Shown piece after piece: positions 7,167-15,264 of a stretch of DNA of 29,435 nt (its first letter is position 1; each line of letters opens with the position of its first letter). Source of the stretch: an uncultured Jannaschia sp. (lineage in GTDB: Bacteria; Pseudomonadota; Alphaproteobacteria; Rhodobacterales; Rhodobacteraceae). The stretch is from assembly GCA_937916365.1 (NCBI GenBank), contig CALFSY010000240.1, positions 1-29,435 on the forward strand, read 5' to 3'. Below the pieces are notes generated by a model. It had not been told where the DNA came from, did no database searches, and was given only the letters and a program-made list of their open reading frames with translations. A program made the position numbers and the translations under genes.

Positions 7167-8133
7167 TGCTCGACCAATGCGATGGTTTGGGGTTTCGACA
7201 ATACCATGGGTGGCGGTGGTTATATTGGGCGTTGTAGGGTGTGCATCCTCTTCCCCGCCGGAAACACCGTCTGCCCCACCGCCGCAAACCACATCCACGG
7301 TCGCGGCGCCCTCTACGACATCCTCAGAAAGTTTGGCCTTTGCGCGATACTATAGTGCTGTTGAGGCCCGTTTGGTGGGTGAGGGATTGTTGCGCACCGA
7401 TGGCGGGCGACGCGACGCACCTTTTGGTGCGGCCACATTGGCCGCCAATTTTGAACGCATTGCGCTTTTCAATGAACACACCCTAACGGGTGGACGTTTT
7501 GTAGCACAACAAAGCCCTTCAACATTGCGCCGATGGGAAACGCCCGTGCGTGTTCAAGCGCATTTTGGGGCCTCGGTTGACGCAGCCCAAAGGGCGGCGG
7601 ACCGCGCGATTCTTAATACGTATGTCACACGCCTGGCGCGGTTAACGGGGCATCCGATTAGTGTGGTCAACACTGGCGGCAACTTTCATGTTCTCTACCT
7701 CAACCGTGACGAACAAGTTGCAGCGGGCGCTTTGGTGCGGCAAATTTTGCCAAGGGTGAACGATGCAACAGTTCGGGCGGTTGAAACCATGTCGCGTTCT
7801 ATTTTTTGTTCGGTTTATGCCTTTTCAGAAAGCGGGGCACGCCCGGTTTACGTGGCTGCAATGGCCATTATCCGGCACGAACATCCCGATTTAATCCGCC
7901 GATCCTGCGTGCATGAGGAAATCGCCCAAGGTTTGGGGTTGCCTAACGATAGCCCTGCGGCACGGCCATCGATCTTTAACGATGATGATGAATTTGCGTT
8001 GCTGACCCCGCATGACGAATTTCTGTTGCGAATGTTATATGACGCGCGCCTACAAATTGGCATGACACCAGATACCGCGCGTCCCACCGTGCGGCGCATC
8101 GCGGCAGAGTATTTGGGAGGAGGGTCGAGTTGA
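7159..8133 (+). CDS. DUF2927 family lipoprotein
   Basis: The 324-residue product starts with an N-terminal hydrophobic segment (about 12-27) ending in the lipobox VVGC (Cys28). A Ser/Thr/Pro-rich linker (29-60) and a globular periplasmic domain follow. That domain carries the segment CVHEEIAQGLGLPND (residues 250-264), which I associate with DUF2927. The spacing of E, Q, LGL and ND there resembles a metzincin zinc-binding helix with the histidine ligands replaced, so a degenerate protease fold is possible (inference). The ATG at 7159 overlaps the telA end by 8 bases and follows a G-run that can act as a ribosome binding site. An in-frame ATG at 7126 is less likely. It is the outward-facing partner of an otherwise cytoplasmic and membrane module. 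Confidence 0.75.
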   Translation: MDNARPMRWFGVSTIPWVAVVILGVVGCASSSPPETPSAPPPQTTSTVAAPSTTSSESLAFARYYSAVEARLVGEGLLRTDGGRRDAPFGAATLAANFERIALFNEHTLTGGRFVAQQSPSTLRRWETPVRVQAHFGASVDAAQRAADRAILNTYVTRLARLTGHPISVVNTGGNFHVLYLNRDEQVAAGALVRQILPRVNDATVRAVETMSRSIFCSVYAFSESGARPVYVAAMAIIRHEHPDLIRRSCVHEEIAQGLGLPNDSPAARPSIFNDDDEFALLTPHDEFLLRMLYDARLQIGMTPDTARPTVRRIAAEYLGGGSS

Positions 8134-8236
8134 TAGAGCCGCCGGAAAAACGAAAATGACCACGATATGGTCTAGCTAATTCGGTAAATACGCAACATCT
8201 AACCCCTATCTGAAAAAACCAAAGAGTGTGTAACCC

Positions 8237-9370
8237 ATGCCTATTTTTGATTTTCTGTCCGGACAGTTCATTGATGTCATTGAATGGACGGACGACACCC
8301 GCGACACCATGGTTTATCGGTTTGAGCGCCATGGGCACGAAATCAAATATGGTGCCAAGCTAACAGTGCGCGAAGGGCAAACCGCCGTTTTCATCCACGA
8401 AGGTCAGTTGGCCGATATTTTTACCCCTGGTCTTTATATGCTTGAGACCAACAACATGCCCGTCATGACCAGCTTGCAACATTGGCATCATGGGTTCAAA
8501 TCGCCTTTCAAATCAGAAATTTATTTCGTCAACACCAATCGGTTTACCAACCTGAAATGGGGGACAAAAAACCCGATCATGTTGCGCGATGCCGAGTTTG
8601 GCCCTACGCGCATTCGCGCCTTTGGCACCTATACGGTTAAGGTGGCCGATGCGGGCCGGTTTATGACCGAAATCGTGGGGACCGATGGCGAATTTACCAC
8701 CGACGAGGTGACCTTTCAAATCCGCAACATTATTGTGCAACAGTTCAACCAAACCGTGGCGGGATCGGGGATTGCCGTGCTTGATATGGCGGGAAACACA
8801 AATGAATTTGGTAAATTGATTGCGGAAAGAATTTCCGAAACCATCACGCAATATGGATTGGTTTTGCCGGAACTGTATATCGAAAATATCTCTCTACCAC
8901 CTGCCGTTGAACAGGCGCTGGATCGCCGCACATCCATGGGTGTGGTGGGTGATATGGGGCGTTATCAACAATTCCAAACCGCCGAGGCGATGCGCGCCGC
9001 CGCCGAAAACCCCGGCGGTGGTGGGGGCATGGGTGCGGGCCTTGGTATGGGAATGGGCATGGCCATGGCAAACCAAATGGCCAATGCGGGCCCATGGGGG
9101 GCCGCCCCGCAACCACAACCAACCGCCGCCCCCGCCACGGCCCCGCCACCCCCGCCGGTGGAACATGTGTGGCACATCGCCGAGAATGGCCAAACCAAAG
9201 GCCCGTTTTCAAAGGCGGCTTTGGGGCGCATGGTCACATCCGGCGAGGTGACGCGCACCACCCATGTTTGGACGCAAGGCCAAGATGGGTGGAAACAGGC
9301 CGAAGATGTGACAGAGTTAGCGCAGCTTTTTACCGTTATGCCGCCGCCACCCCCACCGCCTATGGGTTAA
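8237..9370 (+). CDS. SPFH-domain protein with C-terminal GYF_2-type domain
   Basis: The 377-residue product has an SPFH (stomatin/prohibitin-like, YdjI/virion-core-type) domain over residues 1-240, with EIKYGAKLTVREGQTAVF and GQLADIFTPGLYML near the front. A low-complexity linker (258-308) is rich in Gly-Met repeats, then Ala/Pro. Residues about 310-366 (VWHIAENGQTKGPFSKAALG..., W-x-Q-G-x-D-G-W) form a GYF_2-like domain. The protein ends in a proline run (PPPPPPPMG). It has no signal peptide and probably works at the inner face of the membrane. In B. subtilis the related YdjI acts with the zinc-ribbon membrane protein YdjG and the PspA homologue YdjF; here a zinc-ribbon gene follows 41 bp downstream. 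A 103-bp gap upstream may hold a secondary promoter. Confidence 0.88.
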   Translation: MPIFDFLSGQFIDVIEWTDDTRDTMVYRFERHGHEIKYGAKLTVREGQTAVFIHEGQLADIFTPGLYMLETNNMPVMTSLQHWHHGFKSPFKSEIYFVNTNRFTNLKWGTKNPIMLRDAEFGPTRIRAFGTYTVKVADAGRFMTEIVGTDGEFTTDEVTFQIRNIIVQQFNQTVAGSGIAVLDMAGNTNEFGKLIAERISETITQYGLVLPELYIENISLPPAVEQALDRRTSMGVVGDMGRYQQFQTAEAMRAAAENPGGGGGMGAGLGMGMGMAMANQMANAGPWGAAPQPQPTAAPATAPPPPPVEHVWHIAENGQTKGPFSKAALGRMVTSGEVTRTTHVWTQGQDGWKQAEDVTELAQLFTVMPPPPPPPMG

Positions 9371-9411
9371 GGTCGCGATCATCATCCCCTATAGGCCCGT
9401 AAATAAAACCC

Positions 9412-10548
9412 ATGTCCGACCATACTGAAACTACCCCATCCCGCCCCCAGGCCGAACATCGTTTTCCGTGCGATAACTGTGGTGCGGATATGCGGTTTGC
9501 CCCGGGGGGTGATTATCTGATTTGCGATCATTGCGGGAACCAGCGCAATGTTGATGCCAATGACGATGACGCCGCGCAATCGGGACCATGGGGTAGCGAT
9601 ACCCCCGCGATTGTCGAGCTTGACTACGACGCAGCCATTGCCGCACAACTGCCTGCCCAGGAAATGGAGGAAACCCGCGTCAGCCACTGCCCATCCTGTG
9701 GTGCGCAGGTGCAATTTGAACCCGATGTTCATGCCACCGAATGCCCGTTTTGTGCAACGCCGGTGGTCACCGATACCGGCACCCACCGCCATATCAAACC
9801 CAAAGGCGTGATTCCATTTCAACTCACCGAACCGCAGGCGCACGATGCGATGAACACCTGGTTGGGGCGGTTGTGGTTCGCCCCAAACGGGTTACAAGAA
9901 TATGCCAAAAAGGGGCGTAAAATGGATGGCATCTATGTGCCGTATTGGACGTATGATGCCGATACCGCAACGCGCTATCGTGGGCAGCGGGGCGATGCCT
10001 ATTATGTCACTGTCAAAACAAAAGATGGGATGCGCCAAGAACGCCGCATTCGGTGGACCCCGGTGCGGGGTCAAGTGGCGCGATTTTTCGATGACATTTT
10101 GATCCTTGCCTCGCGCAGTTTACCTAAAAAATATGCTGACCGGTTGGCATCGTGGGATTTAAGCAAATTAGATACCTATCGCCCCGAATTCCTCTCGGGG
10201 TTTCGCGCCGAAGGTTACACAGTGCAGCTTAACGAAGGTATGGAAGAAGCGAAGGCTGTGATGGAACGCCAAATTCGCCGCGACATCCGCCGTGACATTG
10301 GCGGTGATGAACAACGCATCGGTAACATGCAAACCCGCATTTCCGATGTGACGTTCAAACATATTTTACTGCCAATCTGGGTGGCGGCGTATAAATATCG
10401 GGATAAATCATATCGTTTTGTCGTTAATGGCCAAACCGGTGAGGTGCAGGGCGAACGCCCCTGGTCGGTGATCAAAATTGCCCTGGCTGTGGCGTTGGTG
10501 CTTGGCGTGGTTGCCGTGGGGTTTTACCTGGTGGAAACTTACGGCTAA
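9412..10548 (+). CDS. Double zinc-ribbon protein with C-terminal membrane anchor
   Basis: The 378-residue product has two CxxC-x14-CxxC zinc ribbons: Cys20/23/38/41 (CDNCGADMRFAPGGDYLICD) and Cys93/96/111/114 (CPSCGAQVQF...CPFC). A conserved middle region with IYVPYWTYDADTATRYRGQR and LLPIWVAAYKYRDKSYRF follows. A single hydrophobic helix ends the chain (about 353-373). It fits the TFIIB-type zinc-ribbon/primosomal-helicase-like family found beside SPFH proteins. A tail anchor places the ribbons in the cytoplasm, where they could hold the SPFH partner at the membrane. There is no sign of nucleic-acid enzyme domains. Start ATG 9412 is the first Met, and homologous sequence begins soon after. 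Confidence 0.82.
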   Translation: MSDHTETTPSRPQAEHRFPCDNCGADMRFAPGGDYLICDHCGNQRNVDANDDDAAQSGPWGSDTPAIVELDYDAAIAAQLPAQEMEETRVSHCPSCGAQVQFEPDVHATECPFCATPVVTDTGTHRHIKPKGVIPFQLTEPQAHDAMNTWLGRLWFAPNGLQEYAKKGRKMDGIYVPYWTYDADTATRYRGQRGDAYYVTVKTKDGMRQERRIRWTPVRGQVARFFDDILILASRSLPKKYADRLASWDLSKLDTYRPEFLSGFRAEGYTVQLNEGMEEAKAVMERQIRRDIRRDIGGDEQRIGNMQTRISDVTFKHILLPIWVAAYKYRDKSYRFVVNGQTGEVQGERPWSVIKIALAVALVLGVVAVGFYLVETYG

Positions 10549-10581
10549 ACGCACATATCAACCGGTTCAAAGGATTATGCC

Positions 10582-11508
10582 ATGTTGTTGTGCGCGGGTG
10601 AGGCGTTGATCGACATGCTGCCCCGCACATTAGACAATGGGCAAAATGTTTTTGCCCCCTATCCAGGTGGATCGGTGTTTAACACGGCGGTTGCGGCGGC
10701 GCGTTTGGGGGTGGACACCGCATTTTTTACTGGACTGTCAACCGATCTGTTTGGCCAACAATTAGACCATGTATTGCACACCAATGGCATAGATGGCGGT
10801 TTGATCGCGCGGTCCGCACGGCCCACGACACTGGCCTTTGTGACATTGACCGAGGGGCAGGCCAAGTATGCCTTTTACGATGAAAATACCGCCGGACGCA
10901 TGGTTGCGGTGGCCGATTTGCCGGATTTGCCGCCCGGCCTGTCTGCGGTATTTTTTGGCGGGATCAGTTTGGCCGTGGACCCATGTGCCGAAACCTATGC
11001 AACCCTTGCTGACCGTGCGGCGGATGCGGGTAAATTGGTGATGGTTGACCCGAATATCCGTCCCGATTTTATTTCCGATCATGCCCGGTATCGCGCACGA
11101 ATGGATCGGATGTTTGCCGCCGCAGATGTGGTCAAAGTATCAGACGAAGATTTGCGTTGGTTAACCAGTGATGGGGATATTGCAACGGGGGCACAGGCGG
11201 TGCGCGCCAAAGGCCCTGGTTTTGTTTTGGTCACGCAAGGGGCGGATGGGGTAACGGCCTTTTCCCCCGCGGGGGTGCTGCATGTTCCGGCGCGCGATGT
11301 TGTGGTGGTTGATACTGTGGGGGCGGGCGATACCTTTAATGCCGGATTTTTGGCAGGGCTGGCCGAGGCCCACGTATTATCGAAATCCGCCGTGCCCACG
11401 TGGGATGATGATACCCTGCGCACAGCATTGGCGTTAGGTGTGAATGCAGCGGCAATTACCGTAGGCCGCGCCGGGGCCAACCCACCCAAGCGTGACGATG
11501 TGCGATGA
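10582..11508 (+). CDS. PfkB-family carbohydrate kinase (fructokinase-like)
   Basis: The 308-residue ribokinase/PfkB-family product phosphorylates a sugar using ATP in the cytoplasm. The N-terminal GEALIDMLP and the PGGSVFNTAVAAARLG sugar-binding signature (about 28-43) are present. The C-terminal signature DTVGAGDTFNAGFLAGL (244-260) contains the catalytic base Asp250. The anion-hole glycines are intact. The overall pattern is closest to fructokinases, but the substrate cannot be fixed from sequence. AAAGGA lies 8 bases before ATG 10582. The stop overlaps the dtd start by four bases, making a two-gene unit with dtd. Confidence 0.88.
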   Translation: MLLCAGEALIDMLPRTLDNGQNVFAPYPGGSVFNTAVAAARLGVDTAFFTGLSTDLFGQQLDHVLHTNGIDGGLIARSARPTTLAFVTLTEGQAKYAFYDENTAGRMVAVADLPDLPPGLSAVFFGGISLAVDPCAETYATLADRAADAGKLVMVDPNIRPDFISDHARYRARMDRMFAAADVVKVSDEDLRWLTSDGDIATGAQAVRAKGPGFVLVTQGADGVTAFSPAGVLHVPARDVVVVDTVGAGDTFNAGFLAGLAEAHVLSKSAVPTWDDDTLRTALALGVNAAAITVGRAGANPPKRDDVR

Positions 11509-11942
11509 GGGCGTTGTTGCAGCGGGTGCGCAACGCGCGGGTCGAGGTTAACGACGCAACAATCGGCAAAACCGGCGCGGGCCTTTTGATACTAATCTGT
11601 GCAATGAATGGCGATACGCGAGGTGAGGCGCAAAAACTGGCCCTGAAAATTGCCAAATTGCGAATCTTCAACGATGAAAACGGAAAAATGAATCGATCGC
11701 TGCTTGACACAGGCGGGGGTGCCTTGGTGGTTAGCCAATTTACACTTGCCGCCGATACATCGCGCGGCCATCGTCCTGGGTTTTCGGCCGCTGCGCCGCC
11801 CGATGTGGCACAATCGCTGTATCATATGTTTGCCGCAGATTTGGCCGAATTGGGGGTTTATGTGGAAACCGGCCAATTCGGGGCGGACATGGCGGTTAGC
11901 CTGGTTAATGATGGGCCGGTGACAATTTGGGTTGAGGTTTAG
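11505..11942 (+). CDS. dtd: D-aminoacyl-tRNA deacylase
   Basis: The 145-residue product has the exact family length. It starts MRALLQRVRNARVEV and carries both active-site motifs: SQFTL (about 77-81) and NDGPVT (near residues 135-140), the latter being the cross-subunit Gly-Pro proofreading motif. The enzyme hydrolyses D-amino acids and glycine mischarged on tRNA. The ATG overlaps the PfkB stop by four bases (ATGA), indicating coupling. It is followed by a 104-bp gap before the ATP-grasp operon. Confidence 0.96.
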   Translation: MRALLQRVRNARVEVNDATIGKTGAGLLILICAMNGDTRGEAQKLALKIAKLRIFNDENGKMNRSLLDTGGGALVVSQFTLAADTSRGHRPGFSAAAPPDVAQSLYHMFAADLAELGVYVETGQFGADMAVSLVNDGPVTIWVEV

Positions 11943-12046
11943 GTGCCCCACCCCCTAACGCATCACAGATAGGTGAAAATCATCACACGGTCCCCCTTAT
12001 ATTTACCCACTTTGCAGCTTGTTCATAACGCTGCTACCATTGGTTT

Positions 12047-13483
12047 ATGGTAGAACACACCACATTCTTTGATGAAATGTCCGGCACGCAAAGCGGGGCT
12101 GCGGACCCTCGTGCGCCATACGCATTATATCGACATTGGTTCGACGGCGAAGATTTGCGCGAGCTGCGCAAAAAATCGACCCAGGCGGAACAATTTTTTC
12201 GGCGCACGGGCATTACCTTTAACGTTTATGGTGACACGCAGGCCGATGAACGTTTAATACCGTTCGATATTGTGCCGCGCATTTTATCGGGGCGCGAATG
12301 GTCACGTTTGGCCAAAGGCATCGAACAACGTGTGCGCGCCATCAATGCGTTTTTATACGATATTTATCATCGACAGGAAATTTTGCGCGCCGGGCGTATC
12401 CCGTTGGATTTGATCGCAAAAAATGATGCATTTTTACCGCATATGATCGGTGTTGCCCCCCCGGGCAATGTCTATACCCATATTGTGGGAATTGATCTGG
12501 TGCGCACGGGGGAAAACGAATTTTATGTGTTAGAGGACAACGCCCGCACCCCATCGGGGGTGTCTTATATGTTGGAAAATCGGGAAACGATGTTGCGTAT
12601 GTTTCCCGAATTGTTCAGCCGGATCAAAGTTCAACCTGTGCAACAATATCCGTTGAATTTGCGCCGATCATTGGCCGCATGTGCCCCGCGCGTGTGTTCA
12701 AAAGATTGCACCGTGGCGGTTTTAACCCCGGGCATTTACAATTCTGCCTATTTTGAACACGCATTTTTGGCCGATCAAATGGGTGTGGAATTGGTCGAAG
12801 GCAATGATTTGCGGGTGGTTCATGGCAAAATCGCCATGCGCACAACCCAAGGGTTCAAGCCCATTGATGTGCTTTACCGCCGTGTTGATGATGCGTTTTT
12901 AGACCCCTTAAATTTTAACCCCAACAGTTTTTTGGGCATTCCCGGGGTGATGGATGTGTATCGCGCCGGCGGGATTACATTGGCCAATGCTCCCGGCACC
13001 GGCATTGCCGACGACAAAGCGATTTATAGCTATATGCCTGATATTGTGGAATTTTATACCGGTGAACGCGCGATTTTGCAAAACGTCCCTACCTGGCGAT
13101 GTTCCGAGGCCGCGGCACTGTCATATGTGCGCGATCATCTCTCGGAATTGGTGGTGAAAGAGGTGCATGGATCGGGCGGATACGGTATGTTGGTTGGCCC
13201 CGCCGCATCAAAAAAAGAATTGTCCGCGTTTCGGGCAAAGTTAGACGCCAAACCTGCCAATTATATCGCCCAACCCACCTTGGCGTTGTCAACCGTGCCG
13301 GTGTTGGCACAAAAAGGTTTGGCGCCGCGCCATGTCGACCTGCGCCCATTTGTATTGATGGCCCCCGATCAGATCACGATTACCCCAGGGGGCCTGACGC
13401 GCGTGGCGTTAAAACAAGGATCGCTGGTGGTGAATTCCAGCCAGGGCGGCGGCACCAAAGACACCTGGGTGTTGGAGGAATAG
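12047..13483 (+). CDS. Circularly permuted ATP-grasp type 2 protein
   Basis: The 478-residue product belongs to the DUF404/DUF407 ATP-grasp proteins. Landmarks are FFRRTGITFNVYGD, RAINAFLYDIYHRQEILRAG, EFYVLEDNARTPSGVSYMLE (about 160-180) and LVVKEVHGSGGYGMLVGP. ATP-grasp enzymes ligate an amine to an activated carboxylate. This subgroup was predicted by Iyer and Aravind to build a peptide or amide tag together with alpha-E and transglutaminase partners, which follow directly here. No clear Shine-Dalgarno precedes ATG 12047; the alternative ATG at 12077 would cost ten residues. The substrate is unknown. Confidence 0.9.
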   Translation: MVEHTTFFDEMSGTQSGAADPRAPYALYRHWFDGEDLRELRKKSTQAEQFFRRTGITFNVYGDTQADERLIPFDIVPRILSGREWSRLAKGIEQRVRAINAFLYDIYHRQEILRAGRIPLDLIAKNDAFLPHMIGVAPPGNVYTHIVGIDLVRTGENEFYVLEDNARTPSGVSYMLENRETMLRMFPELFSRIKVQPVQQYPLNLRRSLAACAPRVCSKDCTVAVLTPGIYNSAYFEHAFLADQMGVELVEGNDLRVVHGKIAMRTTQGFKPIDVLYRRVDDAFLDPLNFNPNSFLGIPGVMDVYRAGGITLANAPGTGIADDKAIYSYMPDIVEFYTGERAILQNVPTWRCSEAAALSYVRDHLSELVVKEVHGSGGYGMLVGPAASKKELSAFRAKLDAKPANYIAQPTLALSTVPVLAQKGLAPRHVDLRPFVLMAPDQITITPGGLTRVALKQGSLVVNSSQGGGTKDTWVLEE

Positions 13484-13486
13484 GCA

Positions 13487-14428
13487 ATGCTGGGCAAAAC
13501 CGCCGGTGGTCTGTTTTGGATGTTCCGCTATCTTGAACGATCCGAAAACATCGCCCGTTTGATCGAGGCGGGGTTTCGCATTGCCTTAACGCGCCCCGAC
13601 GGTGCCGATGATGAATGGCAAAGCGTGTTACAAACCGCCGGGGTCGATGGGCCGTATGCCGACCGCCATGGTGGGCTTGAGGCAGGGAAAGCCATTGATT
13701 TTTTGCTGCGTGATTCCGCAAACGTATCCTCGGTCATGTCATCCATCGCGGCGGCGCGGCACAATGCACGATTGGTGCGCACCGCAATCACCCGCGAAGT
13801 GTGGGAGGCCGTGAACGACACATACATGACGTTAAAACAGCGGCTGCACCGGCCGGTGCCCACCCGCGATTTGCCTGAGGTTTTGGGCACGATCCGCCAA
13901 CATTCGGCCCTGGTGCGTGGGGCGCTGCATGGCACGATGTTACGCAACGATGTTTTTGATTTTTGTAGACTGGGCACATTTTTAGAACGCGCCGATAACA
14001 CAGCGCGCATTTTGGATGTTAAATACTATGTTTTATTGCCCTCCATTAGCCAAATTGGATCGTCACTTGATAATGTTCAATGGGAAACAATTCTGCGTTC
14101 GGTTGCCGGTTATCGCGCTTATCGTTGGATTGCACAGGGTGAACCTACGCCCATGGGCATTGCGAATTTTTTGATTTTCGATGGGCGTATGCCGCGCAGT
14201 TTGGTGTTCTCGGTGCATAAAATTGCCGCAAATATGCGATACCTGGAACACGTCTATGAAACGCGCCACCCGTGCCACGATCAAATTGATACTTTGACCA
14301 TGCGTTTAACGTATGGATCCATCGAACGGGTGTTCGAGGACGGCCTGCACGAATTTATCACCGATTTTTTAGGCGATATTGCGCATCTTGGGGCCACGAT
14401 TGAACGTGATTATCGGTTTTTAGGGTAA
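13487..14428 (+). CDS. Alpha-E domain protein (DUF403)
   Basis: The 313-residue, largely helical product starts MLGKTAGGLFWMFRYLERSE, the standard opening of the alpha-E (DUF403, COG2307) family. It continues with the characteristic YRWIAQGEPTPMGIANFLIF and NMRYLEHVYETRH segments. It is an obligate genomic partner of the upstream ATP-grasp protein and likely shapes or delivers its substrate. Direct activity is unknown. The ribosome binding site GGAGG lies inside the end of the ATP-grasp gene, and the ATG is three bases after its stop. Confidence 0.92.
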   Translation: MLGKTAGGLFWMFRYLERSENIARLIEAGFRIALTRPDGADDEWQSVLQTAGVDGPYADRHGGLEAGKAIDFLLRDSANVSSVMSSIAAARHNARLVRTAITREVWEAVNDTYMTLKQRLHRPVPTRDLPEVLGTIRQHSALVRGALHGTMLRNDVFDFCRLGTFLERADNTARILDVKYYVLLPSISQIGSSLDNVQWETILRSVAGYRAYRWIAQGEPTPMGIANFLIFDGRMPRSLVFSVHKIAANMRYLEHVYETRHPCHDQIDTLTMRLTYGSIERVFEDGLHEFITDFLGDIAHLGATIERDYRFLG

Positions 14429-15237
14429 TGATGCATCTTACGATCCAACATACCACGACCTATCGTTTTGAAGTCGCCCCCGCCTATGGTTTGCAACAGT
14501 TGCGCCTAACCCCGCAAAATGGGGCCGGGCAAACTGTGATAGATTGGGCCGTAACCATCGACGGCGGCGAAATACAAACGGAATTTACCGACCATCACCA
14601 AAACCACGTATCTTTAATATCGTTTGACCCAGATGTGCCCGCCCTTACCCTACATTGCCAAGGGTCCGTTGAGACCAAGGATTTATCTGGTATCGTGGGC
14701 AAACACAGCGGGTTTGCCCCGCTTTGGGTTTTTATGCAGCCCACGGAATTAACCCGCGTTGGCCCGAAACTGCGGCGGTTGATGAAAACCGTGCGCGATG
14801 ATGACGAGGATCAACATATTGCGCGCCTGCATTCCCTGTCAGAACATATTTTAGAACACGTCCCCTATACACGCGGGGCAACCGATGCGTTGACCACCGC
14901 AGAAGACGCGGTCGAACACGGCGGCGGTGTGTGCCAGGACCATGCCCACGTTTTTATCGCCGCCGCACGTGCGATGGGATACCCCGCGCGCTATGTTTCG
15001 GGGTATTTGCTTCTTAAAGATCAGGCGCAACAACACGCCACCCACGCCTGGGCCGAGGTGCACATTGACCCCTTAGGTTGGGTGGGATTTGACGTATCAA
15101 ATGGTATGTCACCGGATGCACGTTATGTGCGTGTGGCAACGGGGGCCGATTATCGCGACGCCGCCCCGATTTCAGGGGTGCGTTTGGGCGATGGGGGTGA
15201 AGTGATGTCTGTCGATATTCATATGCACCAACAGTAA
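14428..15237 (+). CDS. Transglutaminase-like protease-fold protein
   Basis: The 269-residue product has the bacterial transglutaminase N-terminal domain (MHLTIQHTTTYRFEVAP) and a transglutaminase core. Its catalytic triad appears intact: Cys169 in GGGVCQDHAH, His206 in ATHAWAEV, Asp222 in GFDVSN. Such enzymes hydrolyse or transfer isopeptide or peptide amides. No signal peptide is present, so it acts in the cytoplasm. Its ATG shares a base with the alpha-E stop (taATG); a second ATG is at 14431. It is the last gene of the operon and ends 27 bp from the convergent gyrB, so the Anbu-type peptidase found in many such operons is not here. Confidence 0.92.
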   Translation: MMHLTIQHTTTYRFEVAPAYGLQQLRLTPQNGAGQTVIDWAVTIDGGEIQTEFTDHHQNHVSLISFDPDVPALTLHCQGSVETKDLSGIVGKHSGFAPLWVFMQPTELTRVGPKLRRLMKTVRDDDEDQHIARLHSLSEHILEHVPYTRGATDALTTAEDAVEHGGGVCQDHAHVFIAAARAMGYPARYVSGYLLLKDQAQQHATHAWAEVHIDPLGWVGFDVSNGMSPDARYVRVATGADYRDAAPISGVRLGDGGEVMSVDIHMHQQ

Positions 15238-15264
15238 TCTTGTGCCTAAGTTCTTGCGATGAAA

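Noticed and set aside
8158..8172. Hairpin GACCA-CGATA-TGGTC between the DUF2927 and SPFH genes
   Set aside because: The stem has only five base pairs and no T-run, so it is too weak to call a terminator or operator.
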